DNA of 33,004 bases from a bacterium (GCA_020625875.1 JAHLAX010000044.1:1-33004), one strand, 5' to 3'; counted from the stretch's first letter, positions 23,858 through 31,211 are shown. Notes: generated from the letters alone by a model not told the origin. Numbers and translations: made by a program.

Positions 23858-26209
23858 CTACTTCAGCTCCACGATCGTCACTCCGCTTTCGCCCTCGCCG
23901 AAGGTGCCGAGGCGGAAGGTTTTTACATACTTGCTTTTTCTCAGGTGAGCCTGAATCTCCTTGCGGAGCACGCCAGTACCCTTGCCGTGGATAATCGTAA
24001 TCTGCTCGATGTTTGTAAGAATCGCGCTGTCGATAGCGTTGTCAACCGCCATAATCGCCTCCACGGCGCTCATACCGCGCACGTCAATCTCGGTTGCGGG
24101 GTGAACGTCCACATTTGAGGGTACGTTGCGAAGGCGCTTACCGTACTGCTTTTTGGGCGCGTCAGCCTTTGAAAGCCTGAGGTTGTCGAGCTTAACTCGT
24201 GTCTTGATTATACCCGCCTGAACGAGCACCTCGTTATTCTTATCGGGCAGCTCGAGTACGACCGCCTTTTTGTCAATATCATAAATCAACACATTGTCGC
24301 CGACCTTAAGCGGGCGGGGCAGCTTGTAGTCTGAGTTTTCTTTTGTTTCAACGGGATTCGAACTGTCCTCGAGCTTGTTAATCTCACGGCGGAGCTTTGA
24401 GCGCATAGACGTATCGTCCTTGGATTTTTTAGCCTTTTCCATTTCGTCCAGAAGCGCGTACGCCTGCGCCTTGGTCTGAGCGATAATGCGCTCCGCCTCC
24501 TGCTTCGCGCGCTCGATTTCGTTCTCTGCCTTTTGCTTCGCTCTCTGAAGCTCATTTTCAGCCTTTTGCTTTTCGGTATTGGCTTTACCCGTTAAGCGCT
24601 GGGCGTTCTCGAGCTGTTTTTCAAGGCTCTGACGGCGGCTCTCGAGTGTCTGAACTACGTCCTCAAACTCGCGGCTCTCGGCGCTTACAAGCTCCTGAGC
24701 GCGGTCTACGACGCTTACGTCCATACCGAGGCGCTTGCTTATAGCGAAGGCGTTACTCTTGCCTGGTACGCCGATTAAAAGTCTGTAGGTCGGGCGCAGG
24801 GTTTTTATATCGAACTCGCAGCTGCCGTTCTCTATCCCCTGAGTTCTCAGCGCGAACTCCTTTAGCTCGGCGTAGTGGGTTGTGCTGGCGATTTTCGTGC
24901 CCTTTTCCCTGAGCCTTTCCAGTATAGCGATAGCCAGCGCCGCTCCCTCTACGGGGTCCGTGCCCGCGCCGAGCTCGTCTATCAGCGCGAGACTCGAGGA
25001 ATTCGCCTTTTTCATTATCTCAATAATATTCGTTATATGCGCCGAGAAGGTCGACAGGCTCTGCTCGATGCTCTGCTCATCGCCTATGTCTACAAGCACG
25101 CGCCTGAACACACTCAGCTCGCTGTTGTCGCCCGCGGGAATCATCAGCCCGCACATAGCCATAAGCGTGAGCAGACCGATTGTTTTGAGGGTGACCGTCT
25201 TACCGCCCGTATTCGGTCCCGTGATTACAAGGGTATCGAAATCCTTGCCGAGCGTTACGTCAATCGGGACAACATTATTTGGATTAATCAGCGGATGACG
25301 CGCGTGCTTCAAGTCAATTACACCCTTGTCGTTGAGCGCAGGCATAACCGCCTTCATCGAGTACGCCATATCAGCCTTGGCGAAGATTAAATCGAGCTCC
25401 GCGAGGCACTTGTAGCTGCCGATAATCACATCGGCGTACGAACCCGCGAGCGCGGAAAGCTCAAAGAGGATACGCTCGATTTCAGCCTCCTCCTTGGAAA
25501 CTAAAACTTTTATATCATTATTCGCCTGAACAACGCCCATCGGCTCAATGAATACGGTCTGACCGCTGGAGCTCGTGTCGTGCACAAGCCCGGGGACGTT
25601 GCCGCGGCACTCCGCTTTGACGGGCACAACATAACGCCCGTCACGCTGAGTGACTATATTATCTCTGAGATACTTCTGATATGTGGAGCTTCTGATAATC
25701 TTATCCAGCGCCTCTCGAGCCTTTGAGCTCGCCGTGCGAATCTTGCGGCGTATATCAGCGAGCGCGGGTGAGGCTGTGTCGAGGAATTCTTCATCATTTG
25801 TGATTGCCGTGGTGATTCGCTCCTCGAGGAACTTGTTGGGCACAAGCCCCTGAAACAGCATATCAAGCGAGGTTTTTGTATTTTCGCATTTGCCGTACCA
25901 TGACTTGACCGAGCGGATAGCCCTAAGTGTTTCGGCAATTCTCAGCAGCTCACGAGCGCTGAGCATACCGCCAGCGTCACCGCGGCGAAGCTCGCCCGCG
26001 ACATTTCTCACTCCGCTGAAGGATGGCGCGCCGTATTTGCCCGTCAGCACATAAGCGTCGTCGGTCATCTTTAAATTGCGCTGGGCTATCTCGAGTTTAA
26101 ACTCGGGCTCGAGCTTAAGCGCCGCTTCTCTCGCCTCCTCGCAGGAGGTTTTGTCAGCAAGTTTATTCAAAATTTTATCAAGCTCTAAAGCGATATAATG
26201 TTTGTTCAT
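23858..26209 (-). CDS. mutS2: Endonuclease MutS2 / ribosome-rescue ATPase RqcU
   Basis: MutS-family ATPase without the mismatch-binding domains. In Firmicutes it is linked to suppression of recombination and, more recently, to splitting of collided ribosomes. The product is 783 aa. Order: core/lever region, ATPase with Walker A GPNTGGKT (331-338) and Walker B LALIDELGAGTDP, a long coiled coil (about 515-600, rich in Gln/Lys/Glu), a KOW-like segment, and a C-terminal Smr nuclease domain (about 708-783, IDVRGMSAVEA and IIHGKGTGVLR). The ATG at 26209 follows AGGA and a promoter lies just upstream. Family B elements stand on both sides, an arrangement no other gene here has. Confidence 0.96.
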   Translation of the reverse strand: MNKHYIALELDKILNKLADKTSCEEAREAALKLEPEFKLEIAQRNLKMTDDAYVLTGKYGAPSFSGVRNVAGELRRGDAGGMLSARELLRIAETLRAIRSVKSWYGKCENTKTSLDMLFQGLVPNKFLEERITTAITNDEEFLDTASPALADIRRKIRTASSKAREALDKIIRSSTYQKYLRDNIVTQRDGRYVVPVKAECRGNVPGLVHDTSSSGQTVFIEPMGVVQANNDIKVLVSKEEAEIERILFELSALAGSYADVIIGSYKCLAELDLIFAKADMAYSMKAVMPALNDKGVIDLKHARHPLINPNNVVPIDVTLGKDFDTLVITGPNTGGKTVTLKTIGLLTLMAMCGLMIPAGDNSELSVFRRVLVDIGDEQSIEQSLSTFSAHITNIIEIMKKANSSSLALIDELGAGTDPVEGAALAIAILERLREKGTKIASTTHYAELKEFALRTQGIENGSCEFDIKTLRPTYRLLIGVPGKSNAFAISKRLGMDVSVVDRAQELVSAESREFEDVVQTLESRRQSLEKQLENAQRLTGKANTEKQKAENELQRAKQKAENEIERAKQEAERIIAQTKAQAYALLDEMEKAKKSKDDTSMRSKLRREINKLEDSSNPVETKENSDYKLPRPLKVGDNVLIYDIDKKAVVLELPDKNNEVLVQAGIIKTRVKLDNLRLSKADAPKKQYGKRLRNVPSNVDVHPATEIDVRGMSAVEAIMAVDNAIDSAILTNIEQITIIHGKGTGVLRKEIQAHLRKSKYVKTFRLGTFGEGESGVTIVELK

Positions 26210-26224
26210 AACTGATTCCTATGT

Positions 26225-26254
26225 AGTATAACAATGTTTTGATTAAGCATCCAA
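26225..26254 (-). promoter_or_regulatory. Possible promoter for mutS2
   Basis: Minus strand TTGGAT, 18 nt, TATACT, with an extended -10 TGT. The -35 hexamer directly touches the left end of element B3, so the insertion may set or disturb the upstream contact region. Confidence 0.4.
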
Positions 26255-26420
26255 GCCTTCCCCCGTTGGGGGAAGGTGCCGAACGTAGTGAGGCGGATGA
26301 GGGCAGACATACGTAATATTCCCGCATACGAAAGCTTCATCTTTTATCAAAGGTAAAAGCCCTCATCCGACCAATTCGCCTTTATGGCGAATTGCCCACC
26401 TTCCCCCACAGGGGGAAGGC
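26255..26420 (+). mobile_element. Family B element, copy B3 (non-coding)
   Basis: Left end with GTT loop, short hairpin block GCCGAACGTAGTGAGGC and GGATGAGGGC (to 26304); 54-bp non-coding core; right end from 26359 with CAATTCGCC/GGCGAATTG and the ACA-loop palindrome. The core starts AGACATAC and shares this and ATACGAAAG with the reverse complement of the B2 core. It ends 4 nt after the recO stop. Confidence 0.8.
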
Positions 26421-26424
26421 TAAA

Positions 26425-27174
26425 CTATGTAATTGTTTTTAAAAATTGTAAAGTCCTGAAATTTCTCTCTAAAATAAATCTTATATATTCCTCGGCGCAG
26501 AAGTTGAGCGTTTTTAAATCAGCCTCAGGCAGAGTAAAGCCAAAGAGCTTTTCGTCGTCGGCGTAGCAGCAGTGGCGAAGCGCTTTGAGCGAGCTTAAGC
26601 TGAGCTTTATCCTGTAATCCGACAGCTCGGATTTTTCAAAGCAGTCGCCGCAGATGAGCTGGCCCGACTTCGGCAGAAACGCCATATTTTCCTTTTCATA
26701 CTCGCCGCATTCTTTGCACATCATAATATCTGGCATATAGCCCGCCTCGCACATCAGCCGAAGCTCCACACAGGGCTTGACGACATTCATCGGGCGCTTG
26801 TTTTCGCTGAGCAGATGAAGCGCGTTAAGTATTAGCCTGAGCTGCTTTGAAGCCTCCTGCTCCTTCGGGCAAACGGCGGTCGCGAGCTCGCAGAAATACT
26901 GGGCGCAGTAAGTGTTCTCGATACTTTTAGACAGCCCCGAAAATATTTTAATTGCCTTGGCGTCACCCACAACATAGGTGTCCTTACCCTTGTGTAGAGT
27001 CAGCCGCGAATAGCACAAAAGCCCCGTCGCGGCGCACTTGGAGCTTTTGATGTCCTTGGCGCCGCGGGCGAAACCTTTTATAATCCCGTGGCTTTCGGTA
27101 AGCATTGTTATGAGCTTATCCTTCTCACCGATATTCTGTTCTTTGACTATCAGTCCGTTCGTTATAAACTTCAT
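26425..27174 (-). CDS. recO: DNA repair protein RecO
   Basis: Recombination mediator that loads RecA with RecR. The product is 249 aa from the ATG at 27174 (GGAG 7 nt before), giving the standard MKFITNGLIVKEQNIGE. An N-terminal OB-fold is followed by a helical part with a zinc site: Cys153, Cys156, Cys175 and Cys178 in MMCKECG and LICGDC. The longer in-frame extension to 27285 has no family resemblance; that DNA is used in another frame by yqzL. Era-yqzL-recO is a conserved Firmicute order. Confidence 0.95.
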   Translation of the reverse strand: MKFITNGLIVKEQNIGEKDKLITMLTESHGIIKGFARGAKDIKSSKCAATGLLCYSRLTLHKGKDTYVVGDAKAIKIFSGLSKSIENTYCAQYFCELATAVCPKEQEASKQLRLILNALHLLSENKRPMNVVKPCVELRLMCEAGYMPDIMMCKECGEYEKENMAFLPKSGQLICGDCFEKSELSDYRIKLSLSSLKALRHCCYADDEKLFGFTLPEADLKTLNFCAEEYIRFILERNFRTLQFLKTIT

Positions 27175-27289
27175 TTTCACGCTCCGAAGGCTTTTGTTCA
27201 ACCCTGTCGTTGTGTATGCTTTTGTACATAAGGTAGTCGTAAATCCTGCCGCTGTACCAGAACGCGTTCCACGCGTCAAATTCATTCAT
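27125..27289 (-). CDS. yqzL: YqzL-like small protein overlapping recO
   Basis: A 54-aa open frame with ATG at 27289 and TGA at 27125, overlapping the recO start by 50 bp in another frame. The N-terminal half reads DAWNAFWYSGRIYDYLMYKSI, which fits the YqzL pattern as I remember it (Trp, Phe, then a Gly, then YLxYK). B. subtilis yqzL stands at the same place between era and recO. The C-terminal 25 residues, which lie in the overlap, are polar and look unconserved. The ribosome binding site is weak (GGTGATG). Function of the family is unknown. Confidence 0.7.
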   Translation of the reverse strand: MNEFDAWNAFWYSGRIYDYLMYKSIHNDRVEQKPSERENEVYNERTDSQRTEYR

Positions 27290-27353
27290 ATCATCACCGA
27301 GGTTAGTGTGGCACTTAATTTCGGCGATATTTGAGTAAAATTTTTACAAAACT

Positions 27354-27511
27354 GTGTCCCTTTTTAAAGGGACCGAAATCTATTGATTTCGAGGGATTGT
27401 GTAGCCCTTTAGAGGCGGTCCTCTGTCAGAACGTTCATATAGAGGAAAGATAATCCCCCAAAATTGACGGTCTGCGACCGTATCAATTTTGACCCCTTTA
27501 AAAAGGGGTAC
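27354..27511 (+). repeat. Family A element, copy A8 (short-arm subfamily)
   Basis: Complete copy. Left hairpin CGAAATC/GATTTCG; middle with AGCCCTTTAGAGGC as in A3; right hairpin AAAATTGA/TCAATTTT with inner ACGGTC/GACCGT. It lies between era and yqzL, 11 nt after the era stop. Confidence 0.9.
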
Positions 27512-27522
27512 TGAATTGCGAA

Positions 27523-28431
27523 TTAATCAAAATCCTTCTCGTCATAGCCGAAATTTCTGAGCAGCTGCATACTGTTGCGCCAGTCCTCCTTGACCTTTAT
27601 CCATGTCTGCAAAAACACCTTGCAGTCGAAGAACCGCTCCATATCCTGACGGGCGTAGGTTGAAATTTTCTTTAGCATTGAGCCGTTTTTGCCGATTAAA
27701 ATTCGCTTGTGCGTCTCGCGCTCGCAGTAGATTGTCGCCTCAACGTCAAGTATATCCTTGCCCTCGCGCATACGCATTTTTTCTATTACGACAGCTATTC
27801 CGTGGGGGATTTCCTTGTCGCAAAGTCTGAGGATTTTTTCGCGAATCATCTCGCTGGCGAGCACGCGCTCGGGCTGGTCGGTCAGGGTGTCATCCTCAAA
27901 GAAGTGTCCGCCCTCGACAGCCTGATTCATAAGCTCAGCTTTTAATTCCTCAAGCCCGCTGCCGTCCTGCGCCGACACGGGCACAACGGCGTCAAAATCG
28001 TGGAGCTGACTGTAAGCGAGAATCTGCTTCATCAGCACGTCCTTCTCTTTGAGCATATCAATCTTATTAATCGCGAGAATTGACGGAATTTCCATCGCCT
28101 TTATCTTTTTGATAAGCGAGAGTTCGGTCGGTCCCGCCTCCTTGTCAGCCTCGACAACGAGCATAACGCAGTCAACCCCGCCCATACTTTCGCTGACGGA
28201 GCGAACCATATATTTGCCGAGGTTATTTTTGGGCTTGTGCATACCTGGGGTGTCAACAAACACGAGCTGAGTGTCGCCCTCGGTGAGCACGCCTGTGATG
28301 CGGTTGCGGGTTGTCTGGGGCTTGCTCGAGACGATAGCCACCTTGGCTTTTAAAAGCCTGTTCAGAAGCGAGCTCTTGCCCACATTCGGTCGTCCCACTA
28401 TTGCGATAAACGCTGATTTTTTGTTATCCAT
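27523..28431 (-). CDS. era: GTPase Era
   Basis: Ribosome-associated GTPase that checks the 3' end of 16S rRNA during 30S assembly. The product is 302 aa. G1 GRPNVGKS (13-20), G3 DTPGMHK, G4 NKID, and a C-terminal KH domain with ILIGKNGSMLKKI and WIKVKEDWRN. The ATG at 28431 follows GAGGA. It is flanked by elements A9 and A8, while the gene order around it (ybeY, dgkA, era, yqzL, recO) is the standard Firmicute one. Confidence 0.97.
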   Translation of the reverse strand: MDNKKSAFIAIVGRPNVGKSSLLNRLLKAKVAIVSSKPQTTRNRITGVLTEGDTQLVFVDTPGMHKPKNNLGKYMVRSVSESMGGVDCVMLVVEADKEAGPTELSLIKKIKAMEIPSILAINKIDMLKEKDVLMKQILAYSQLHDFDAVVPVSAQDGSGLEELKAELMNQAVEGGHFFEDDTLTDQPERVLASEMIREKILRLCDKEIPHGIAVVIEKMRMREGKDILDVEATIYCERETHKRILIGKNGSMLKKISTYARQDMERFFDCKVFLQTWIKVKEDWRNSMQLLRNFGYDEKDFD

Positions 28432-28448
28432 ACTGTTTCCTCTGTCAA

Positions 28449-28599
28449 GTACCCCCTTTTAAGGGGGTAAAAATCTTTGATTTTTGGGGGTTATTTAGCG
28501 TAGCGGTCCTCTATATGAACGTTCATAACAAGGAAAGATAATCCCCCAAAATTGACGCCTTGACGGCGTAATAATTTTGACCCCTTTAAAAAGGGGTAC
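28449..28599 (+). repeat. Family A element, copy A9
   Basis: Complete, the shortest full copy. Left hairpin AAAAATC/GATTTTT with a 3-nt loop and five-G/C blocks like A5; right hairpin AAAATT/AATTTT with inner ACGCC/GGCGT. It lies between the dgkA terminator and era. Confidence 0.9.
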
Positions 28600-28601
28600 G
28601 T

Positions 28602-28632
28602 AAAAATCGCCGCCACGTTTCAGTGACGGCAA
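28602..28632 (-). terminator. Terminator downstream of dgkA
   Basis: Minus strand GCCGTCAC, 6-nt loop, GTGGCGGC (one mismatch), then GATTTTTA. It begins 6 nt past the dgkA stop and would reduce read-through into era, which might then depend on a promoter I could not identify. Confidence 0.65.
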
Positions 28633-28638
28633 TTCTTA

Positions 28639-29094
28639 TTATTTCTTAAATTTAAAACCGCCGATAAACGCTACTGATATTATAAGTGAAAACAAGAATA
28701 AAATCAATAGCCACACACGGCTTATGAAAAACATAAATATATACTGAATTTTGCTGATGTCGAAGTAGAATATGAACGCCACAACTACAGCTATGACCGA
28801 CAGTATAAGCACAGCCGCCGCGGAGCAATCCTTGGCGATTTTTATCCGCCTGTCATACTCCTCTGTCACAAGGTCGCAGGCACTCTCAATCGCGGTATTA
28901 AAACACTCCGCCGCGATAATCGCGCCGATAAGGAGCAGCAAAACCGCCCACTGAGCCTTGGACAAATCATAAAAGAAGCTGAACGCTATTACATAAAAAG
29001 CCGCGACCAGATGAAAGCGAAGATGCCCCTCGCTTTTTATTGAGTGCCCTATTCCGACAAAAGCCGCCTTAAAGCTTTTCAGCTGTTTTCTCAT
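28639..29094 (-). CDS. dgkA: Undecaprenol/diacylglycerol kinase DgkA
   Basis: Small integral membrane kinase; in Gram-positives it phosphorylates undecaprenol, feeding the lipid carrier used by MraY and MurG. The product is 151 aa, with an N-terminal amphipathic helix (SFKAAFVGIGHSIKSEGHLR), four hydrophobic segments and the signature AECFNTAIESACDL with conserved Glu and Asn, followed by KIAKDCSAAAV. An additional hydrophobic C-terminus (about 120-147) makes it longer than the ~120-aa members. The start overlaps the ybeY stop (ATGA). Confidence 0.94.
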   Translation of the reverse strand: MRKQLKSFKAAFVGIGHSIKSEGHLRFHLVAAFYVIAFSFFYDLSKAQWAVLLLLIGAIIAAECFNTAIESACDLVTEEYDRRIKIAKDCSAAAVLILSVIAVVVAFIFYFDISKIQYIFMFFISRVWLLILFLFSLIISVAFIGGFKFKK

Positions 29095-29594
29095 CCTTCG
29101 ATAATGTAGCTGGAGGACGCGGGCAGTCCCAGAGCGTTCATAACAGTTTCTTCTTTCTCTCTCATTCTGACCTTTTCCATATTTTCAACATGGTCATAGC
29201 CAAGCAGATGAAGCACGCTGTGCGCTGTAAGGTAGCCCACCTCGCGCTGAAGTGTATGCCCGAACGCCTCAGCCTGTTCCTTCGCCTTTTCAACCGAGAT
29301 TACAACATCGCCGAGGATTTTAGCGCCTGTCTCGAGGTTGGTGTCATACTCGCCGTTCTGCCCCATCGGGAACGAAAGCACGTCTGTGGGCGCGTCAATA
29401 TTCCTGTACTGCTTGTTAAGCTCACGAATCCCCTCATTATCTGTAAATGTCACGCTTATTTCAGCGGGCTCCTTGAAGCTCTCGAGCTCGAGCACCGCGT
29501 GACAGCAGCGTCTTATGAGCATACGCAATCCTGTGGGGATTTTGACAGCTTTCTGGTTGTTGGTGATGATAACTCTAATCTTTTTTTCTGTCAT
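29091..29594 (-). CDS. ybeY: Endoribonuclease YbeY
   Basis: Zinc-dependent RNase for 16S rRNA 3'-end maturation and quality control. The product is 167 aa. The metal site HSVLHLLGYDH is the expected HxxxHxxGxxH arrangement, and LSFPMG lies in the preceding strand. The start lies 20 bp inside the phoH 3' end and the stop overlaps dgkA, so phoH-ybeY-dgkA form one coupled unit. Confidence 0.96.
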   Translation of the reverse strand: MTEKKIRVIITNNQKAVKIPTGLRMLIRRCCHAVLELESFKEPAEISVTFTDNEGIRELNKQYRNIDAPTDVLSFPMGQNGEYDTNLETGAKILGDVVISVEKAKEQAEAFGHTLQREVGYLTAHSVLHLLGYDHVENMEKVRMREKEETVMNALGLPASSSYIIEG

Positions 29595-30546
29595 TTTTGA
29601 TTACCTCATTTTTCTCATACGCTTTTATAATATCCTGTACCAGGCGATGTCTTACAACGTCTTTCTCGTTGAACCTGCACTGGGCAATGTCCTTGATTCC
29701 CCTCAAAATTCTGAGACAGTCTTTTAGGCCGCTCTTAGCGCCGAGGGGCAAATCAATCTGAGTAATATCGCCTGTTATAACCATTTTGCTGTTGAAGCCC
29801 AGTCGGGTGAGAAACATCTTCATCTGTTCCTTGGTGGTGTTCTGAGCCTCGTCGAGTATAATAAAACTATCGTCGAGCGTTCTGCCGCGCATATACGCCA
29901 GAGGCGCGATTTCAATATTGCCGCGCTCGACATACTTCTGGTAGGTTTCTACGCCCAGCATATCGAACAGAGCGTCATACAGAGGGCGAAGATACGGGTC
30001 AACCTTGCTCTGCAAATCACCTGGCAAAAACCCGAGCTTCTCGCCCGCCTCAACCGCGGGACGCGTCAGAATTATACGGTTGACCTGCTTGCTTCGAAAC
30101 GCCGTTACAGCCATCGCGACAGCGAGATAGGTCTTGCCCGTGCCCGCGGGACCAACGCCGAAGGTGATTGTGTTATCCGAAATAGATTTGCAATACTTCT
30201 TCTGCCCTATGGTCTTGGGCTTGATGGGCTTACCCTTGGCGGTAATGCAGATGCAGTCGTCGGCAAGCTGGCTTAAGTTCTCGCTCGAGCCGTCCTTGAC
30301 CATAGATATACAGTAGCGGACGTTCTGCTCGCTGAGATTTTCGCCTCGGTTGATAAAGTGCATAAGCGCCTCAATAACCTTACCTGTTTTAAAGACGTTC
30401 TCCTCATCGCCCGAGATTTTGAGCTCGTCATCGCGAACGGTAACCCGCACGTCAAATTCGCGCTCAATGAGCTTGATATTCTCGTCGAAGCTGCCAAAAA
30501 GCGCCACGGCGTGTTCTGTTCTGCCTATGCTGAAAAACTTGTCCGT
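29575..30546 (-). CDS. phoH: PhoH-like ATPase (PhoH/YbeZ), apparent ACG start
   Basis: Cytoplasmic P-loop ATPase/RNA helicase-like partner of YbeY in rRNA processing. The product is about 323 aa if it starts at ACG 30546. Walker A GPAGTGKTYLAVA and Walker B FIILDEAQN are clear, with TRPAVEAGEKLGFLPGDL and GDITQIDLP in between. The first canonical start in frame is GTG 30507, but that would cut off residues reading FFSIGRTEHAVALFGSFDEN, which look like the normal family N-terminus. GGAGG lies 7 nt before the ACG, exactly as for a start codon, and none precedes the GTG. So either ACG is used, or ATG was lost by mutation or sequencing error. Confidence 0.9.
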   Translation of the reverse strand, partial: TDKFFSIGRTEHAVALFGSFDENIKLIEREFDVRVTVRDDELKISGDEENVFKTGKVIEALMHFINRGENLSEQNVRYCISMVKDGSSENLSQLADDCICITAKGKPIKPKTIGQKKYCKSISDNTITFGVGPAGTGKTYLAVAMAVTAFRSKQVNRIILTRPAVEAGEKLGFLPGDLQSKVDPYLRPLYDALFDMLGVETYQKYVERGNIEIAPLAYMRGRTLDDSFIILDEAQNTTKEQMKMFLTRLGFNSKMVITGDITQIDLPLGAKSGLKDCLRILRGIKDIAQCRFNEKDVVRHRLVQDIIKAYEKNEVIKNDRKKD

Positions 30547-30558
30547 AAAAAGACCTCC
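30544..30558 (-). promoter_or_regulatory. Ribosome binding site and non-canonical ACG start of phoH
   Basis: Minus strand GGAGG, TCTTTTT, ACG. The frame is open upstream of this point to a TAG about 45 nt away and contains no ATG, GTG or TTG before 30507. The spacing of 7 nt is ideal for initiation at the ACG. Confidence 0.6.
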
Positions 30559-30605
30559 AAAGCCAGTATTTATCGAAAAATACTAATACCTATACTTATA
30601 ATAGC

Positions 30606-30634
30606 ATTATAACATAAATGTATAGATTTGTCAC
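30606..30634 (-). promoter_or_regulatory. Sigma-A promoter for phoH-ybeY-dgkA
   Basis: Minus strand GTGACA, 17 nt, TATAAT with TGT in front (extended -10). It is divergent from the ylxM promoter; the ~160 bp between the two (30635-30796) is AT-rich and holds nothing I can name. Confidence 0.7.
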
Positions 30635-30796
30635 CAGTAAAATCGCAAAAAAATCAAGTTTTTTCAAAGTTTGTTATAAATGTGCACAAATAGTCAAATT
30701 TGATTTGTTTCGAAGTGCATATTAAACAAAAGTAATCAAAAAAACTATTAATTTTTAACACAATTAAAGATATAAACCGATAATTTGCTTTCGGTA

Positions 30797-30825
30797 TTGA
30801 CTTTTTTGAGTATTTATATTATAAT
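30797..30825 (+). promoter_or_regulatory. Sigma-A promoter for ylxM-ffh-rpsP
   Basis: TTGACT, 17 nt, TATAAT: 5/6 and 6/6 matches. The start site would fall at about 30832, at the base of the hairpin described next. Confidence 0.8.
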
Positions 30826-30830
30826 GTCTA

Positions 30831-30855
30831 GCTGTAAAGTAAATTTCTTTACAGC
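30831..30855 (+). promoter_or_regulatory. 5'-terminal stem-loop of the ylxM-ffh mRNA
   Basis: GCTGTAAAG, loop TAAATTT, CTTTACAGC: a perfect 9-bp stem at the predicted 5' end of the transcript, ending 6 nt before the AAAAGG ribosome binding site. Such end hairpins can protect mRNA from 5' decay. No T-run follows, so it is not a terminator. Confidence 0.6.
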
Positions 30856-30872
30856 CTTAAAAGGTGATATAA

Positions 30873-31211
30873 ATGGAAAAAAACATTGAGATTTCTTTGC
30901 TTTATGACTTTTACGGTCAGCTTCTCAAGGAGCAGCAAAGGCAGGCGGTAACGCTTTATTATAACGATGACCTTTCGCTCTCCGAAATTGCCGACCAGCT
31001 GGGCATCACACGTCAAGGTGTGCGCGACAGTATCAAGCGAAGCGAATCAGCGCTCTATAACTTTGAGGATAAGCTCGGGCTTTATAAGCGCTTCAGAGAA
31101 GTTGAGGCAGGGCTCTATGAGATTGAGACGCTCGCCGAAAAGCTGAAATCAGACTATGACATCAAGACGGTGGAAAAAATAATCTCTACCGCGAAATCTT
31201 TACACGAATAG
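30873..31211 (+). CDS. ylxM: YlxM-like SRP-associated helix-turn-helix protein
   Basis: The product is 112 aa. The segment LYYNDDLSLSEIADQLGITRQGVRDSIKR (about 28-56) is a sigma-region-4-like helix-turn-helix; the rest is helical. YlxM proteins are encoded directly before ffh in Firmicutes and are thought to act with the signal recognition particle. AAAAGGTG stands 6 nt before the ATG, and ffh follows after 10 nt. Confidence 0.93.
   Translation: MEKNIEISLLYDFYGQLLKEQQRQAVTLYYNDDLSLSEIADQLGITRQGVRDSIKRSESALYNFEDKLGLYKRFREVEAGLYEIETLAEKLKSDYDIKTVEKIISTAKSLHE

Noticed and set aside
8482..26420. Family B end palindromes as rho-independent terminators
   Set aside because: The hairpins are very stable, but none is followed by a convincing T-run on the transcribed strand.
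1..28599. Dispersed A repeats as a CRISPR array
   Set aside because: Copies are 150-165 bp, separated by whole genes, with no regular spacers and no cas genes.
2893..28599. Family A elements as riboswitches
   Set aside because: They lie behind stop codons, match no ligand-binding class I know, and vary in loops and arms where a binding core should be fixed.
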